DNA from: Bacteroides_E sp964528875
GTDB lineage: Bacteria > Bacteroidota > Bacteroidia > Bacteroidales > Bacteroidaceae
Direction: 5' to 3'
NCBI GenBank assembly: GCA_964528875.1
Contig: CAZGUI010000019.1
Coordinates: forward strand, 1 to 40,238
DNA: 40,238 bases
The notes beneath the pieces were generated by a model. It saw only the letters and a program-made list of their open reading frames with translations, had not been told where the DNA came from and did no database searches. Made by a program: the position numbers and the translations under genes. Of the stretch, positions 8,484 through 17,044 are shown in pieces (position 1 is the first letter of the stretch; every line of letters begins with the position of its first letter).

Positions 8484-9605
8484 TTATACCAATTCATATT
8501 GTCCACCTGCTAACACTCTAATTAATCCTTTCATCTCTAATGAAAACAAAAAAGAATGAAGTTGTTGGATAGATATATGTGTTTCTAACAGCAAGTTGTC
8601 CAACTGTACTTTCCCTTGTTGTCTTAATGTTTTTACTATCAGTTGTTCAGAAGGTGTTAAATCAGAAAAAAGATCTTGTTGAAAAGGTTCGGACTGTTTT
8701 CTATGATTATATAATGTATTCCATTGCATAAATTGAGTCAAATCTTTGGCAGAAGTGATGAGTGTGGCTTTATTCTGTTTAATCAGTCCATTGCACCCTT
8801 CTGAGTAAATGTCTGAAGTACGTCCGGGAAAAGCAAAACAATCTCTGTTATAATCGTTAGCTAAATTAGCAGTAATGAGAGCACCCCCTTTGGATGTAGA
8901 TTCCACAACAATAGTAGCATCACTCATCCCCGCTATAATTCGATTACGACTGACAAAATTGTAACGTTCGGGTTCAGTGTTAGAACTAAACTCCGTGATA
9001 ACTCCACCTTGGTTGAGCATTTCTATGGCTGTTTTTCTATGTTGAGATGGATAAATGCGGTCAAGTCCATGTGCAAGAACTCCTACAGTAGGGAAATTCA
9101 GTTTCAAGGCTGATTGATGAGAGGCAATATCAATACCAAAAGCCAAGCCACTAATAATAAGTGTGTTAGGGAGGATTTCTTTTAATTCCTTTAAGAAATC
9201 AAAACATAACTGTCGTCCATATTGTGTAGATCTACGTGTACCCACCATACTGATGACATGATGGGCGTTTAAATCGCAGTTGCCTTTAAAAAAAAGAATA
9301 GGTGGAGCATCGTTGCATTCTTTTAATCGATAAGGGTAGGTGGGTGAAGTGTAAGGTATGCATTGAATGTTGTGTTCTTGTATAAATTGAAATTCTTTCT
9401 CAGCTTCTTCTTGTGGTGTTTTTGAAAGTAGTGAATCTAGTAGTTTAGTACCAATTTGTAGGTTGGATGATTTTAGTTTGTCAAGTGAGGAGTATATACC
9501 CTTAGCAGAACCAATAGTGTCTATTAATTTTTTGCCGGTGTTTGCCCCTACTAAAGGAGTTTTAGTTAAAGCAATACTGGCAATAATCTCTTCTTCGTCA
9601 ATCAT
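8484..9605 (-). CDS. dprA: DNA-processing protein DprA
   Basis: This 373-residue protein binds incoming single-stranded DNA and loads RecA during natural transformation; many non-competent bacteria also keep it. The Rossmann-like core is complete: SMVGTRRSTQYGR (residues 119-131), ISGLAFGIDIASHQ (151-164), GVLAHGLDRIYPSQH (175-189), SRNRIIAGMSDATIVVES (219-236) and KGGALITANLA (239-249). A C-terminal winged-helix segment (LTPSEQLIVKTLRQQG onward) follows, as in many DprA proteins. The start codon overlaps the end of the thioesterase gene by 8 bases, so the two are translationally coupled in a U32-thioesterase-dprA operon. Confidence 0.95.
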   Translation of the reverse strand: MIDEEEIIASIALTKTPLVGANTGKKLIDTIGSAKGIYSSLDKLKSSNLQIGTKLLDSLLSKTPQEEAEKEFQFIQEHNIQCIPYTSPTYPYRLKECNDAPPILFFKGNCDLNAHHVISMVGTRRSTQYGRQLCFDFLKELKEILPNTLIISGLAFGIDIASHQSALKLNFPTVGVLAHGLDRIYPSQHRKTAIEMLNQGGVITEFSSNTEPERYNFVSRNRIIAGMSDATIVVESTSKGGALITANLANDYNRDCFAFPGRTSDIYSEGCNGLIKQNKATLITSAKDLTQFMQWNTLYNHRKQSEPFQQDLFSDLTPSEQLIVKTLRQQGKVQLDNLLLETHISIQQLHSFLFSLEMKGLIRVLAGGQYELV

Positions 9606-10008
9606 GATTTATGTATGGGGCAAATGCTTCGTCGAAAAGTGAACTGTGTGCAAGCTTTCCATGAACTAAACAAACAGTTTCAACGGTAGCACGTATGACT
9701 AATTTATTATCCGATTTTCTAAAAATGTCTTGATGAAAAACATATTTTATGCCTTCTTTACTTAAATGAAGTTTAGAGAGGTAGTGATCTCCACTAGTAA
9801 GTGGAGTCTTAAACGCCATTGTAGCTCTAGCAACTACAGGGTCAACACCTTGGTTGTGAAGTTCAGAAATGTTTATATTCATGGTATCTAAAAACTCATG
9901 GCGTGTGTGCTCCAGATAGTGCAGATAGTTAGCATGATTCACAATTCCTTGTAAATCACACTCATAATCTCTGACCTTCATTTCTAATTCAAAAATATAT
10001 TTAGCCAT
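9598..10008 (-). CDS. Acyl-CoA thioesterase, 4HBT/YbgC family
   Basis: This 136-residue single hot-dog-fold protein has the 4-hydroxybenzoyl-CoA thioesterase signature near the N-terminus: YECDLQGIVNHANYLHYLE, with candidate catalytic D18 and the conserved H25 and Y28. It should hydrolyse acyl-CoA or acyl-ACP thioesters in the cytoplasm; the natural substrate cannot be read from sequence. It starts 12 bases after the U32 gene and overlaps dprA by 8 bases, so it sits in the middle of a three-gene operon. No signal peptide is present. Confidence 0.88.
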   Translation of the reverse strand: MAKYIFELEMKVRDYECDLQGIVNHANYLHYLEHTRHEFLDTMNINISELHNQGVDPVVARATMAFKTPLTSGDHYLSKLHLSKEGIKYVFHQDIFRKSDNKLVIRATVETVCLVHGKLAHSSLFDEAFAPYINHD

Positions 10009-10020
10009 TGGAATCAGTAT

Positions 10021-11292
10021 TTATTCTATTATACGATTTTCTATAGTATGTGCGGGAACGATCTTATACAATTTATCATTAGGTCTGATTTTAGTTTCCA
10101 TCTTTATGGAGAAACTATCTCCTTTTTTTACCTGTTGAACCGGTTTTAAGTCGACTCTAGGTTCTTCTATAACTGCATAGATGGCACCGGTAGTAGGCCC
10201 TGTGATTAAAATTTTATCACCTTCTTGTAATTCTCCCGATTGCATCTTAAATTCTGCAACCTCAATATTTGTAAAGTATTTAACACCTTTTCCTACATAG
10301 ACTTTACGCTCAGAGGCTTCTGATCCGTAGTTTTTGCTCCATTCTCCCAGTCGTTGTCCCAAATAATAACCATCCCAGAAACCACGATTGAAAACTGTTT
10401 TTAGTCGTTCATTCCAAACTTCAATTTTATCGTCGGTAAAGTCATCGTTTAAATAAGCTTGGATGGCTTCTTTGTAGCACGTTACCACAGTTTTAACGTA
10501 CTCAGGTCCACGAGCTCTACCTTCAATTTTGAACACACGCACTCCGGCATCGATCATTTTATTCATGAAATGAATGGTTTTCAAATCTTTGGGAGACATG
10601 ATATATTCATTATCTACCTCCAGCTCTGCACCTGTATCTTTATCGGTAACACTGTAGGCTCGTCTGCATATTTGCATGCAAGCTCCACGGTTGGCCGAGT
10701 GATTCATCTCGTGTAAAGAAAGGTAACATTTACCCGACACAGCCATGCAAAGAGCACCATGACAGAACATCTCTATACGAATGAGTTCTCCATTAGGACC
10801 ACATATATTTTCCTCTTCAATCTGCTTGTGTATCTGGTGAACTTGTTCAAGATTTAATTCTCTTGCTAGTACAACAACATCGGCAAATTGAGCATAAAAG
10901 CGCAAAGCATCAACATTGGTAATGTTTAATTGAGTGGAAAGATGAACTTCTTGGCCAATGGAACGAGCATAAAGCATAACAGATACATCACTCGCAATTA
11001 TTGCTGATATATTTGCTTTCTTAGCAGCATCTACAATGGTTTTCATCAAATCTCTGTCTTCATCGTAAATAATCGTATTTACTGTCAGATAACTTTTAAT
11101 GCCTTTTTCATCACAGGTGGCAGCAATTTCAGCCAAGTCTTCTATGGTAAAGGTTTTGGATGAGCGAGATCGCATATTTAAGTTCTCAATTCCAAAGTAT
11201 ATGGAATCGGCTCCCGCTTGTATGGCAGCAGCCAGCGATTCACGAGAACCTACGGGTGCCATAATTTCAAAATCTTTGATATTGTATTTCAT
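10021..11292 (-). CDS. Peptidase U32-family protein (TrhP/YegQ-like)
   Basis: This 423-residue protein carries the complete U32 signature at residues 174-192 (E-x-F-C-H-G-A-L-C...S-G-x-C-Y-L-S). C177, C182, C189 and further C205/C209 (RGACMQICRR) are candidate metal or iron-sulfur ligands. The family was named collagenase-like peptidase, but characterised bacterial members act in RNA hydroxylation: TrhP (YegQ) makes 5-hydroxyuridine at tRNA position 34, and RlhA modifies 23S rRNA. The length and C-terminal beta-barrel-like extension resemble the YegQ group, so a tRNA wobble-hydroxylation role is likely but not certain. It heads the operon with the thioesterase and dprA and is divergent from a tRNA-dihydrouridine synthase, which fits an RNA-modification function. 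Confidence 0.85.
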   Translation of the reverse strand: MKYNIKDFEIMAPVGSRESLAAAIQAGADSIYFGIENLNMRSRSSKTFTIEDLAEIAATCDEKGIKSYLTVNTIIYDEDRDLMKTIVDAAKKANISAIIASDVSVMLYARSIGQEVHLSTQLNITNVDALRFYAQFADVVVLARELNLEQVHQIHKQIEEENICGPNGELIRIEMFCHGALCMAVSGKCYLSLHEMNHSANRGACMQICRRAYSVTDKDTGAELEVDNEYIMSPKDLKTIHFMNKMIDAGVRVFKIEGRARGPEYVKTVVTCYKEAIQAYLNDDFTDDKIEVWNERLKTVFNRGFWDGYYLGQRLGEWSKNYGSEASERKVYVGKGVKYFTNIEVAEFKMQSGELQEGDKILITGPTTGAIYAVIEEPRVDLKPVQQVKKGDSFSIKMETKIRPNDKLYKIVPAHTIENRIIE

Positions 11293-11383
11293 TTCATTCG
11301 AATTTTTGTTTTAGATAAAAGAGGAGGTTTTTCTTGTACTTTATATAAAACTTCTATTGTTTTTATGCCTAACTCTCCTTTTC

Positions 11384-11416
11384 TTGTTACAAAGATAGGG
11401 TTTTTCCCTATTTTTG
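11384..11416 (+). promoter_or_regulatory. Predicted promoter of the dus gene
   Basis: TATTTTTG at 11409-11416 is a full TAnnTTTG -7 match, with TTG at 11384-11386 as a possible -33 element (22-base spacer, slightly long). The predicted start near 11423 leaves about 38 bases of leader. Confidence 0.5.
11390..11397 (-). promoter_or_regulatory. Predicted -7 element for the U32-thioesterase-dprA operon
   Basis: On the minus strand this reads TATCTTTG, a full TAnnTTTG match, about 100 bases upstream of the U32 start. No good -33 TTG lies at the expected distance, so confidence is modest. It lies inside the spacer of the opposing dus promoter, so the two divergent promoters would overlap. Confidence 0.4.
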
Positions 11417-11460
11417 CAGTGTTAAATACAGTTCAAATTCGTTTTAACTAAAATAGGAGA

Positions 11461-12489
11461 GTGAGAATAAGAGATATTGATTTGGGAGAACTGCCGATTC
11501 TTTTGGCACCTATGGAAGATGTAACCGATGAAGCTTTTCGTTTGTTATGTAAGGAATTTGGAGCAGACATGGTTTATACTGAGTTTGTTTCGAGTGATGC
11601 ATTGATTCGCTCCATCGAAAAGACCATGCGAAAGTTAAGCGTGAGCGATGAAGAACGTCCGGTTTCCATTCAGATTTATGGAAATGACGTTGAGACTATG
11701 GTCGAAGCGGCTAAAATAGTAGAAGAGGCACAACCTGATGTTCTTGATATCAACTTTGGCTGCCCTGTAAAAAAAATAGCAGGGCGAGGTGCAGGTTCGG
11801 GTATGTTGCGCAATATACCTTTAATGCTGGAAATTACCCGCGCAGTGGTGCATGCTGTTAAAATACCGGTTACAGTTAAAACTCGCTTAGGATGGGATGA
11901 TGAAAGTAAGGTTATAGTTGACTTAGCCGAACAGTTACAAGATTGTGGTATCGAAGCATTGGCTATTCACGGTAGAACGCGAGCACAGATGTATAAAGGT
12001 GAAGCCGACTGGTCTTTAATTGGAGAAGTGAAAGAAAATCCACGTATGCACATTCCAATTATTGGAAATGGGGATATTATTTCTGCTCAAGGAGCAAAAG
12101 ATGCTTTTGAGAAATACAATGTGGATGGAATTATGATTGGTCGAGGAAGTGTAGGTCGCCCTTGGATTTTTAGTGAAGTGAAAGAATATCTTGCAACAGG
12201 TATCTTGCCTACACTGAAACCTTTTGATTGGTATCTTGATGTTTTGCGTAAACAAGTAACCAATAGTGTGGAGCGTATTGATGAAAGAAGAGGTCTTATT
12301 CATATGAGGAGGCATCTTGCAGCTACACCTTTATTTAAAGGTATTCCCGATTTTAGAGAAACTAGAATACAAATGCTTCGTACAGAATCTTTAGATGAAC
12401 TGTTGAATATCTTTGATAATGTGAGTCAAAGGGTTGAGAAAGAAAATCTGTTCCCTTCTTCTTTATCTGATTTTCATTTAATGGATTAA
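11461..12489 (+). CDS. dus: tRNA-dihydrouridine synthase
   Basis: This 342-residue FMN-dependent enzyme reduces specific uridines in the tRNA D-arm. The TIM-barrel Dus signature is intact: LAPMEDVTDEAFR (residues 15-27), QIYGNDV, DINFGCPVKK with the catalytic acid C101, VKTRLGWDD, AIHGRTRAQMYKGEADW, and the FMN phosphate-binding PIIGNGDI and GIMIGRGSVGRPW. The overall type is closest to bacterial DusB. The start is GTG at 11461; the N-terminal sequence MRIRDIDLGELPILLAPMED aligns well with family starts and no ATG lies nearby in frame. It is divergent from the U32 gene and ends at a bidirectional terminator shared with pckA. Confidence 0.93.
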   Translation: MRIRDIDLGELPILLAPMEDVTDEAFRLLCKEFGADMVYTEFVSSDALIRSIEKTMRKLSVSDEERPVSIQIYGNDVETMVEAAKIVEEAQPDVLDINFGCPVKKIAGRGAGSGMLRNIPLMLEITRAVVHAVKIPVTVKTRLGWDDESKVIVDLAEQLQDCGIEALAIHGRTRAQMYKGEADWSLIGEVKENPRMHIPIIGNGDIISAQGAKDAFEKYNVDGIMIGRGSVGRPWIFSEVKEYLATGILPTLKPFDWYLDVLRKQVTNSVERIDERRGLIHMRRHLAATPLFKGIPDFRETRIQMLRTESLDELLNIFDNVSQRVEKENLFPSSLSDFHLMD

Positions 12490-12520
12490 AGTAGATTAGT
12501 TTGTAAACTGCTGATAAAAG

Positions 12521-12552
12521 AAAAGGGTGATTGACTAGTCAATCACCCTTTT
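12521..12552. terminator. Bidirectional terminator between dus and pckA
   Basis: This is a perfect 32-bp palindrome (AAAAGGGTGATTGACT followed by its exact complement) with A and T runs at its ends. It can terminate dus on the plus strand and pckA on the minus strand. Confidence 0.9.
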
Positions 12553-12578
12553 TTATAGAATTGTAATTAGAAATCTAA

Positions 12579-14186
12579 TTATAATTGTGGACCTGCAGGA
12601 ACAAGAGCTTTACCAGCTTCGTTAGAAGTAAATTTGCTGAAGTTCTTAATGAAACGCCCAGCTAAGTCAGTAGCTTTTGTATTCCAATCTTCTGCATTAG
12701 CATAAGTATCACGAGGATCTAGGATTTCAGTTTGAACACCTGGAAGTTCTGTAGGTACTTCTAAGTTAAAGAATGGAATGTGTTTGCTAGGAGCTTTATC
12801 AATAGATCCATCAAGGATAGCGTCGATGATAGCACGAGTATCTTTAATAGAGATACGTTTTCCTGTACCATTCCATCCAGTGTTAACTAAGTATGCTTTT
12901 GCACCAGATTTTTCCATTTTCTTCACTAATTCTTCTGCATATTTAGTTGGGTGTAGTGATAAGAAAGCTGCACCAAAACAAGCAGAGAAAGTAGGAGTTG
13001 GTTCAGTAATTCCACGCTCAGTACCAGCTAATTTAGCAGTAAATCCAGAAAGGAAATAGTATTGAGTTTGGTCTGGAGTTAAGATAGATACTGGAGGCAT
13101 TACACCAAAAGCATCTGCAGTTAAGAATATAACTTGTTTAGCAGCTGGTCCCTTTGATACTGGTTTAACAATGTTATCAATGTGATAGATAGGGTAAGAA
13201 ACACGAGTGTTTTCTGTTACGCTACCATCTTCGAAATCAATAGTACCATCTTCTGCTACAGTAACGTTTTCTAAAAGAGCGTCACGTTTAATTGCATTGT
13301 AGATATCAGGTTCTGCTTCTTTACTTAAGTTAATAACTTTAGCATAACAACCACCTTCAAAGTTGAATACACCTTCGTCATCCCATCCGTGCTCATCGTC
13401 ACCAATAAGTTTACGTTTTGGATCAGTTGAAAGAGTAGTTTTTCCAGTTCCTGAAAGACCAAAGAAAATAGCAGTGCTTTTTCCTTCGATGTCAGTATTT
13501 GCTGAACAGTGCATTGAAGCTATACCTTCACGTGGTAAACGATAGTTCATAATAGAGAACATACCTTTTTTCATTTCACCACCGTACCAAGTATTTAGAA
13601 TTACTTGTTCTCCAGCTGTTAAGTTGAACACAGTAGCAGTTTCTGAATTTAGACCTAGTTCTTTGTAGTTTTCAACTTTTGCTTTAGAAGCGTTGAAACA
13701 TACGAAATCTGGCTCACCGTAGTTTTCTAGTTCTTCTGCTGTTGGACGGATAAACATATTAGTCACAAAGTGAGCTTGCCATGCAACTTCCATAATGAAA
13801 CGAACTTTCATACGAGTTTTTTCGTTTGCTCCACAGAATGTGTCTACTACGAAAAGTCTTTTTCCTGAAAGTTCTTCAACAGCTAGTTTCTTTAATACGT
13901 TCCAAGTTTCAACTGAAGTAGGTTTGTTATCATTTTTGTAATCATCTGATGTCCACCATACTGTGTCTTTACTTGTTTCGTCTAATACGAAGAACTTATC
14001 TTTAGGCGAACGACCTGTATAGATTCCAGTTTTTACGTTTACAGCACCTAATTCTGTAACTTGACCTTTTTCGAAACCAACTAGTTCAGATTTAGTTTCT
14101 TCTTTGAAAAGTGTGTCATAAGAGGGGTTGTGAAGAACCTCTTTTACGTCTTTAATGCCGTACTTGCTTAAGTCTAATTTTGCCAT
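12579..14186 (-). CDS. pckA: Phosphoenolpyruvate carboxykinase (ATP)
   Basis: This 535-residue enzyme interconverts oxaloacetate and phosphoenolpyruvate with ATP/ADP. In Bacteroidales it commonly runs toward oxaloacetate, fixing CO2 on the way to fumarate and succinate. Diagnostic motifs are all present: the kinase-1a P-loop GLSGTGKTTLS, the metal-binding LIGDDEHGWDDEGVFNFEGGCY just after it, TGRSPKDKF near the N-terminus, and NTGWNGTGKRI with a conserved Arg in the C-terminal half. The length matches the family norm (about 530-540). It has its own promoter about 100 bases upstream, is divergent from upp, and ends at the palindromic terminator shared with dus. Functionally it complements the fumarate reductase operon at the left of the window. 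Confidence 0.97.
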   Translation of the reverse strand: MAKLDLSKYGIKDVKEVLHNPSYDTLFKEETKSELVGFEKGQVTELGAVNVKTGIYTGRSPKDKFFVLDETSKDTVWWTSDDYKNDNKPTSVETWNVLKKLAVEELSGKRLFVVDTFCGANEKTRMKVRFIMEVAWQAHFVTNMFIRPTAEELENYGEPDFVCFNASKAKVENYKELGLNSETATVFNLTAGEQVILNTWYGGEMKKGMFSIMNYRLPREGIASMHCSANTDIEGKSTAIFFGLSGTGKTTLSTDPKRKLIGDDEHGWDDEGVFNFEGGCYAKVINLSKEAEPDIYNAIKRDALLENVTVAEDGTIDFEDGSVTENTRVSYPIYHIDNIVKPVSKGPAAKQVIFLTADAFGVMPPVSILTPDQTQYYFLSGFTAKLAGTERGITEPTPTFSACFGAAFLSLHPTKYAEELVKKMEKSGAKAYLVNTGWNGTGKRISIKDTRAIIDAILDGSIDKAPSKHIPFFNLEVPTELPGVQTEILDPRDTYANAEDWNTKATDLAGRFIKNFSKFTSNEAGKALVPAGPQL

Positions 14187-14290
14187 TTTTTTGAATTTAA
14201 TAAAATTGATATTTTACTTAATTAATCTTCTAATTGAGGGGTTAAGTTAGTCTTCTACAGTAAAATATGTAGCTTTTCTTTTTACCCTTA

Positions 14291-14319
14291 CAAAAGTAAT
14301 ACTTTCTTTTATAATTCAA
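14291..14319 (-). promoter_or_regulatory. Predicted promoter of pckA
   Basis: On the minus strand TACTTTTG (14298-14291) is a full -7 match, and TTG (14319-14317) lies 18 bases upstream as the -33 element. The leader before the pckA ATG would be about 100 bases, long enough for post-transcriptional control, though no known riboswitch was recognised. Confidence 0.6.
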
Positions 14320-14393
14320 GGGGTTTAATAAAGAAATAATTCTTTAATCTAATTGAGATTTGTCATTTGACACTAAAATATGATACGTGTATA

Positions 14394-14423
14394 TTGCAAA
14401 TAACTATATAATCCTTTACTTTG
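14394..14423 (+). promoter_or_regulatory. Predicted promoter of upp
   Basis: TTG at 14394-14396 and TTACTTTG at 14416-14423 (one mismatch to TAnnTTTG) are 19 bases apart. The upp ATG follows at 14449. Confidence 0.5.
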
Positions 14424-14448
14424 TAATAATAAATAATGAAAAGAAAAT

Positions 14449-15102
14449 ATGAAAATAGTAAACCTGAGTGAAACAAACTCGATATTAAATCAATATGTAA
14501 GTGAAATTCGTGATATTGAGGTTCAGAAAGATAGAATGCGATTTCGGCGTAATGTTGAACGTGTGGGAGAAATTATGGCTTATGAAATAAGTAAGACGTT
14601 TGCTTATTCAGCAAAAAACACACAGACACCATTGGGGGTAGCTGAAGTATACACTCCCGATAATGAAATTGTTATTAGCACCATTCTTCGAGCCGGTCTT
14701 CCTTATCATCAGGGTTTTGTACGCTACATAGACAAAGCGGACAATGCTTTTGTTTCTGCATATAGAAAATACAAAGACACACTTAAGTTTGATATTTTTA
14801 TTGAATATATCGCTTCTCCTCAGATTGATAATAAAACATTAATCATTACCGACCCTATGTTGGCTACTGGTGGAAGTATGGAGTTAAGTTATGAGGCTAT
14901 GATGACCAAAGGTAAACCCTCTGAAATTCATATTGCAGCCATTATTGCTAGTCAACAAGCAGTAGATCATTTGGCATCAAGTTTAAAGCATGAGAATGTT
15001 ACGATATGGTGTGCGGCGATTGATCCGGAGATTGACGATCATTCATATATTGTTCCCGGTTTGGGTGATGCGGGTGATTTAGCTTTTGGAACTAAAGATT
15101 AA
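14449..15102 (+). CDS. upp: Uracil phosphoribosyltransferase
   Basis: This 217-residue cytoplasmic salvage enzyme makes UMP from uracil and PRPP. The PRPP-binding loop ITDPMLATGGS is at residues 133-143. The family motif ILRAGLPYHQGF lies at 79-90 and FVSAYRKY at 101-108. The C-terminal uracil-binding segment is represented by YIVPGLGDAGDLAFG. Length is typical (about 210). It is transcribed divergently from pckA and followed by its own terminator at 15149-15180. Confidence 0.93.
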   Translation: MKIVNLSETNSILNQYVSEIRDIEVQKDRMRFRRNVERVGEIMAYEISKTFAYSAKNTQTPLGVAEVYTPDNEIVISTILRAGLPYHQGFVRYIDKADNAFVSAYRKYKDTLKFDIFIEYIASPQIDNKTLIITDPMLATGGSMELSYEAMMTKGKPSEIHIAAIIASQQAVDHLASSLKHENVTIWCAAIDPEIDDHSYIVPGLGDAGDLAFGTKD

Positions 15103-15148
15103 AAGGCTGTTATATAGAGGTTTTATACTGGCTAATAAATATAGATGA

Positions 15149-15180
15149 GGAGTTTGAGTTTGTTCTTAAACTCCTTTTTT
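15149..15180 (+). terminator. Intrinsic terminator of upp
   Basis: GGAGTTT (15149-15155) pairs with AAACTCC (15168-15174) and is followed directly by a run of six T. Confidence 0.8.
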
Positions 15181-15317
15181 GTTCTTTGTCCGTAACAGTA
15201 TTTCATTTTTTTTGTCTTAAGTTTATATGTGTTTGGATGATTGTCAGTATTTTTTCGTCTTAAAAATTATAGAATAAGCCATAGGTTTATATCTCTAGAT
15301 TACAAAAACAAAGCAAT

Positions 15318-15682
15318 ATGAAAAAGTATTATTATCTCTTATTCTATTAAGCTTTTTAGCTTGTTCTGATTCTGATGATGACAATCTTTACCCGTTAAAG
15401 TTTAACCCAAGTGATTATACCTTTGCTCAGGAAGGAGGGAAAAAGAATATTACCATTTCCGGTATGGAATCCGAGTATTGGAAAATAGAGAGCATTAAAA
15501 CAATTGAAGGTGGGGTAGAGAATAGCTATACAACTCCTCGTGATTATGTGGACTTTTTTGAGAAAAAAATATACGTTAAAAAGTCTTGGTTTACCATCAG
15601 TAAAAATGAATCAAATACAAAATATGATTTTACTGTTAAACTAAATAAGAATGAACAAGATACCGTCCTATATTTTGTCTAA
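15318..15682 (+). pseudogene. Small lipoprotein gene, frame broken in the A-tract after the start codon
   Basis: From 15323 the +2 frame reads a clean lipoprotein signal (KVLLSLILLSFLACSDSDDD) and a ~100-residue beta-rich domain (FNPSDYTFAQEGGKKNITISG...) to a stop at 15680-15682. The only suitable ATG, at 15318, is one base out of frame: it is followed by AAAAAG where AAAAAAG would give MKKVLLSLILLS. With one extra A the protein would be 121 residues. The pattern 'F.QEGG...I.I.G....W.I' recalls BACON-like or other small Bacteroidetes surface domains, but no firm family can be given. The loss may be real decay, slippage in the A run, or a sequencing error. It lies between upp and a decayed insertion sequence and has its own terminator. 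Confidence 0.65.
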
Positions 15683-15687
15683 ATGGA

Positions 15688-15718
15688 AAACTACAGGTTG
15701 CTTTACTTGTAGTTTTTT
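15688..15718 (+). terminator. Intrinsic terminator after the small lipoprotein gene
   Basis: AAACTACA (15688-15695) pairs with TGTAGTTT (15708-15715) around a 12-base loop, ending in a T run. It lies six bases after the lipoprotein stop codon. Confidence 0.7.
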
Positions 15719-15751
15719 AATTATGTTTAAATTTATAAAAAGGACAGTATT

Positions 15752-16924
15752 ATGGAAATCCCAAAAGAGTTTTTAAGTAAAGAGTTCCTGAGTCAATATA
15801 AGAGTCAGGAAGATGTTGAGTCTTTCTTAACAGAGCTTCATGTGAAAGTTTGTGAAAGTATGCTTCAAGGCGAGATGGATGTCCATCTAGGCTATGAAAA
15901 AGGGTATAAAGAAGGTGGTGGTAGTGGTAACTCTCGTAATTGGAGCTATCACAAACGTATTCAAGGCACACATGGTGATGCTCGTATTGAAGTACCTCGT
16001 GATCGTGAAGGGGAGTTTGAACCGGTATTGTTTCTAAGCATCAGGCCAAGGATTATCTATTGAATGACTAGTTTTGTCTCTCTATGTCAAGGGTATGAGT
16101 GTTTCTGATATTGAGTCTGAGATGCACGAGATTTACAAGGTTAATCTCTCTACTTCTGCTATCTCTCATATTACCAATAAAATTACTCAGGAAGCTATTG
16201 AGTGGCAGAATCGCCCTTTGGACAACCTGTATCTGATTGTTTGGATGTATGGTATTGTTCTCAATGTCAGAGATAATGGTAAGGTAATCAACAAGACTGT
16301 TTACCTATGTGTAGGACTTACTAAAGAGGGCTTTAAGGAAGTACTGGGAATGTGGATTGGCAAAACCGAGTCTGCTTCATTGTGGCTGAGTGTTTTAACC
16401 GATTTGAAGGCTCGTGGTGTGGAAGATATCTTGATAACGGTTACCGATAATCTAACCGGATTTACCGATACTATCAAGACTGTGTTCCCGGAATCAACCA
16501 CTCAGATCTGTGTTGTACACCAGATACGCAACTCTTGTCGTTATGTGGTTTGGAAAGAAAAGAAAGAGTTTACTTCTGATCTAAAGCTTGTTTATAATGC
16601 ACCAACCAAAGAAGTGGCAGCACAGGAATTGGACTCGTTTGAGTAAAAGTGGGGTACTAAATATCCTTATGCGATCAGTTCATGGCGGACCAATTGGGAG
16701 GAACTGACTTCCTTCTTCGGCTTTCCGCTGGAGATCAGAAAGATTATTTATACTACCAATCTGATTGAGAACTTGAACGGTAAAATCAGAAAATACACGC
16801 GCTTAAGAAGTCTCTGTATCTATCAGTTAACGAGATTCAGAAGAAATGGACCATGCCGATTCATAACTGGGGGCTGATATTCAACCAGTTTCTGTTTATC
16901 TTTAGCGAAAAAATAACCCGATAA
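15752..16924 (+). pseudogene. IS256-family (mutator-type) transposase, multiply inactivated
   Basis: The translated pieces fit one ~400-residue DDE transposase. Piece 1 (15752-16063) starts MEIPKEFLSKEFLSQY and holds the N-terminal YKEGGGSGNSRNWSY and RIEVPRDREGEFEPV. A frameshift near 16030 and a missing base near 16068 break it. Piece 2 (from 16065) reads VLSLYVKGMSVSDIESEM through TDNLTGF and CVVHQIRNSCRY. The first catalytic Asp, expected in VWMDGIV, is Tyr here (TAT, 16248-16250). A TAA at 16644-16646 interrupts DSFE*KWGTKYPYA, probably from TCA. A deletion near 16803 removes about ten codons after GKIRKYT, shifting frame before KKSLYLSVNEIQKKW and the natural stop at 16922-16924. The gene cannot make active transposase. 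Confidence 0.9.
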
Positions 16925-17037
16925 AAGAAAAATCTTTCCAAACCCCCCATTCTTTTATGAGGGAAGAATTTGAAAAGATTTATAGGACAAAAGCTAACCT
17001 CGTAGTTTAAAGCTTACACAAAGTTTGGGGTAGTCCC
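15752..17037 (+). mobile_element. Decayed IS256-family insertion sequence remnant
   Basis: The remnant contains a broken IS256-type transposase (15752-16924) and a right-end-like sequence TTACACAAAGTTTGGGG at 17014-17030, resembling the TTACACAA-type ends of this family. The matching left inverted repeat was not found upstream of 15752: the lipoprotein terminator ends only about 33 bases before the transposase start codon. The left end is therefore missing or rearranged and no target-site duplication could be identified. It abuts the alginate locus, whose esterase stop codon is only 7 bases from the right end. Confidence 0.75.
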
Positions 17038-17044
17038 TCCTAAA

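Noticed and set aside
8300..8506. 68-residue minus-strand reading frame overlapping the end of dprA
   Set aside because: It is basic, with no recognisable domain, signal or start context, overlaps the dprA stop by 23 bases, and lies in AT-rich spacer sequence. Chance frame is the simplest view.
12778..13059. 93-residue plus-strand frame inside pckA
   Set aside because: It is antisense to highly conserved pckA sequence and explained by that gene.
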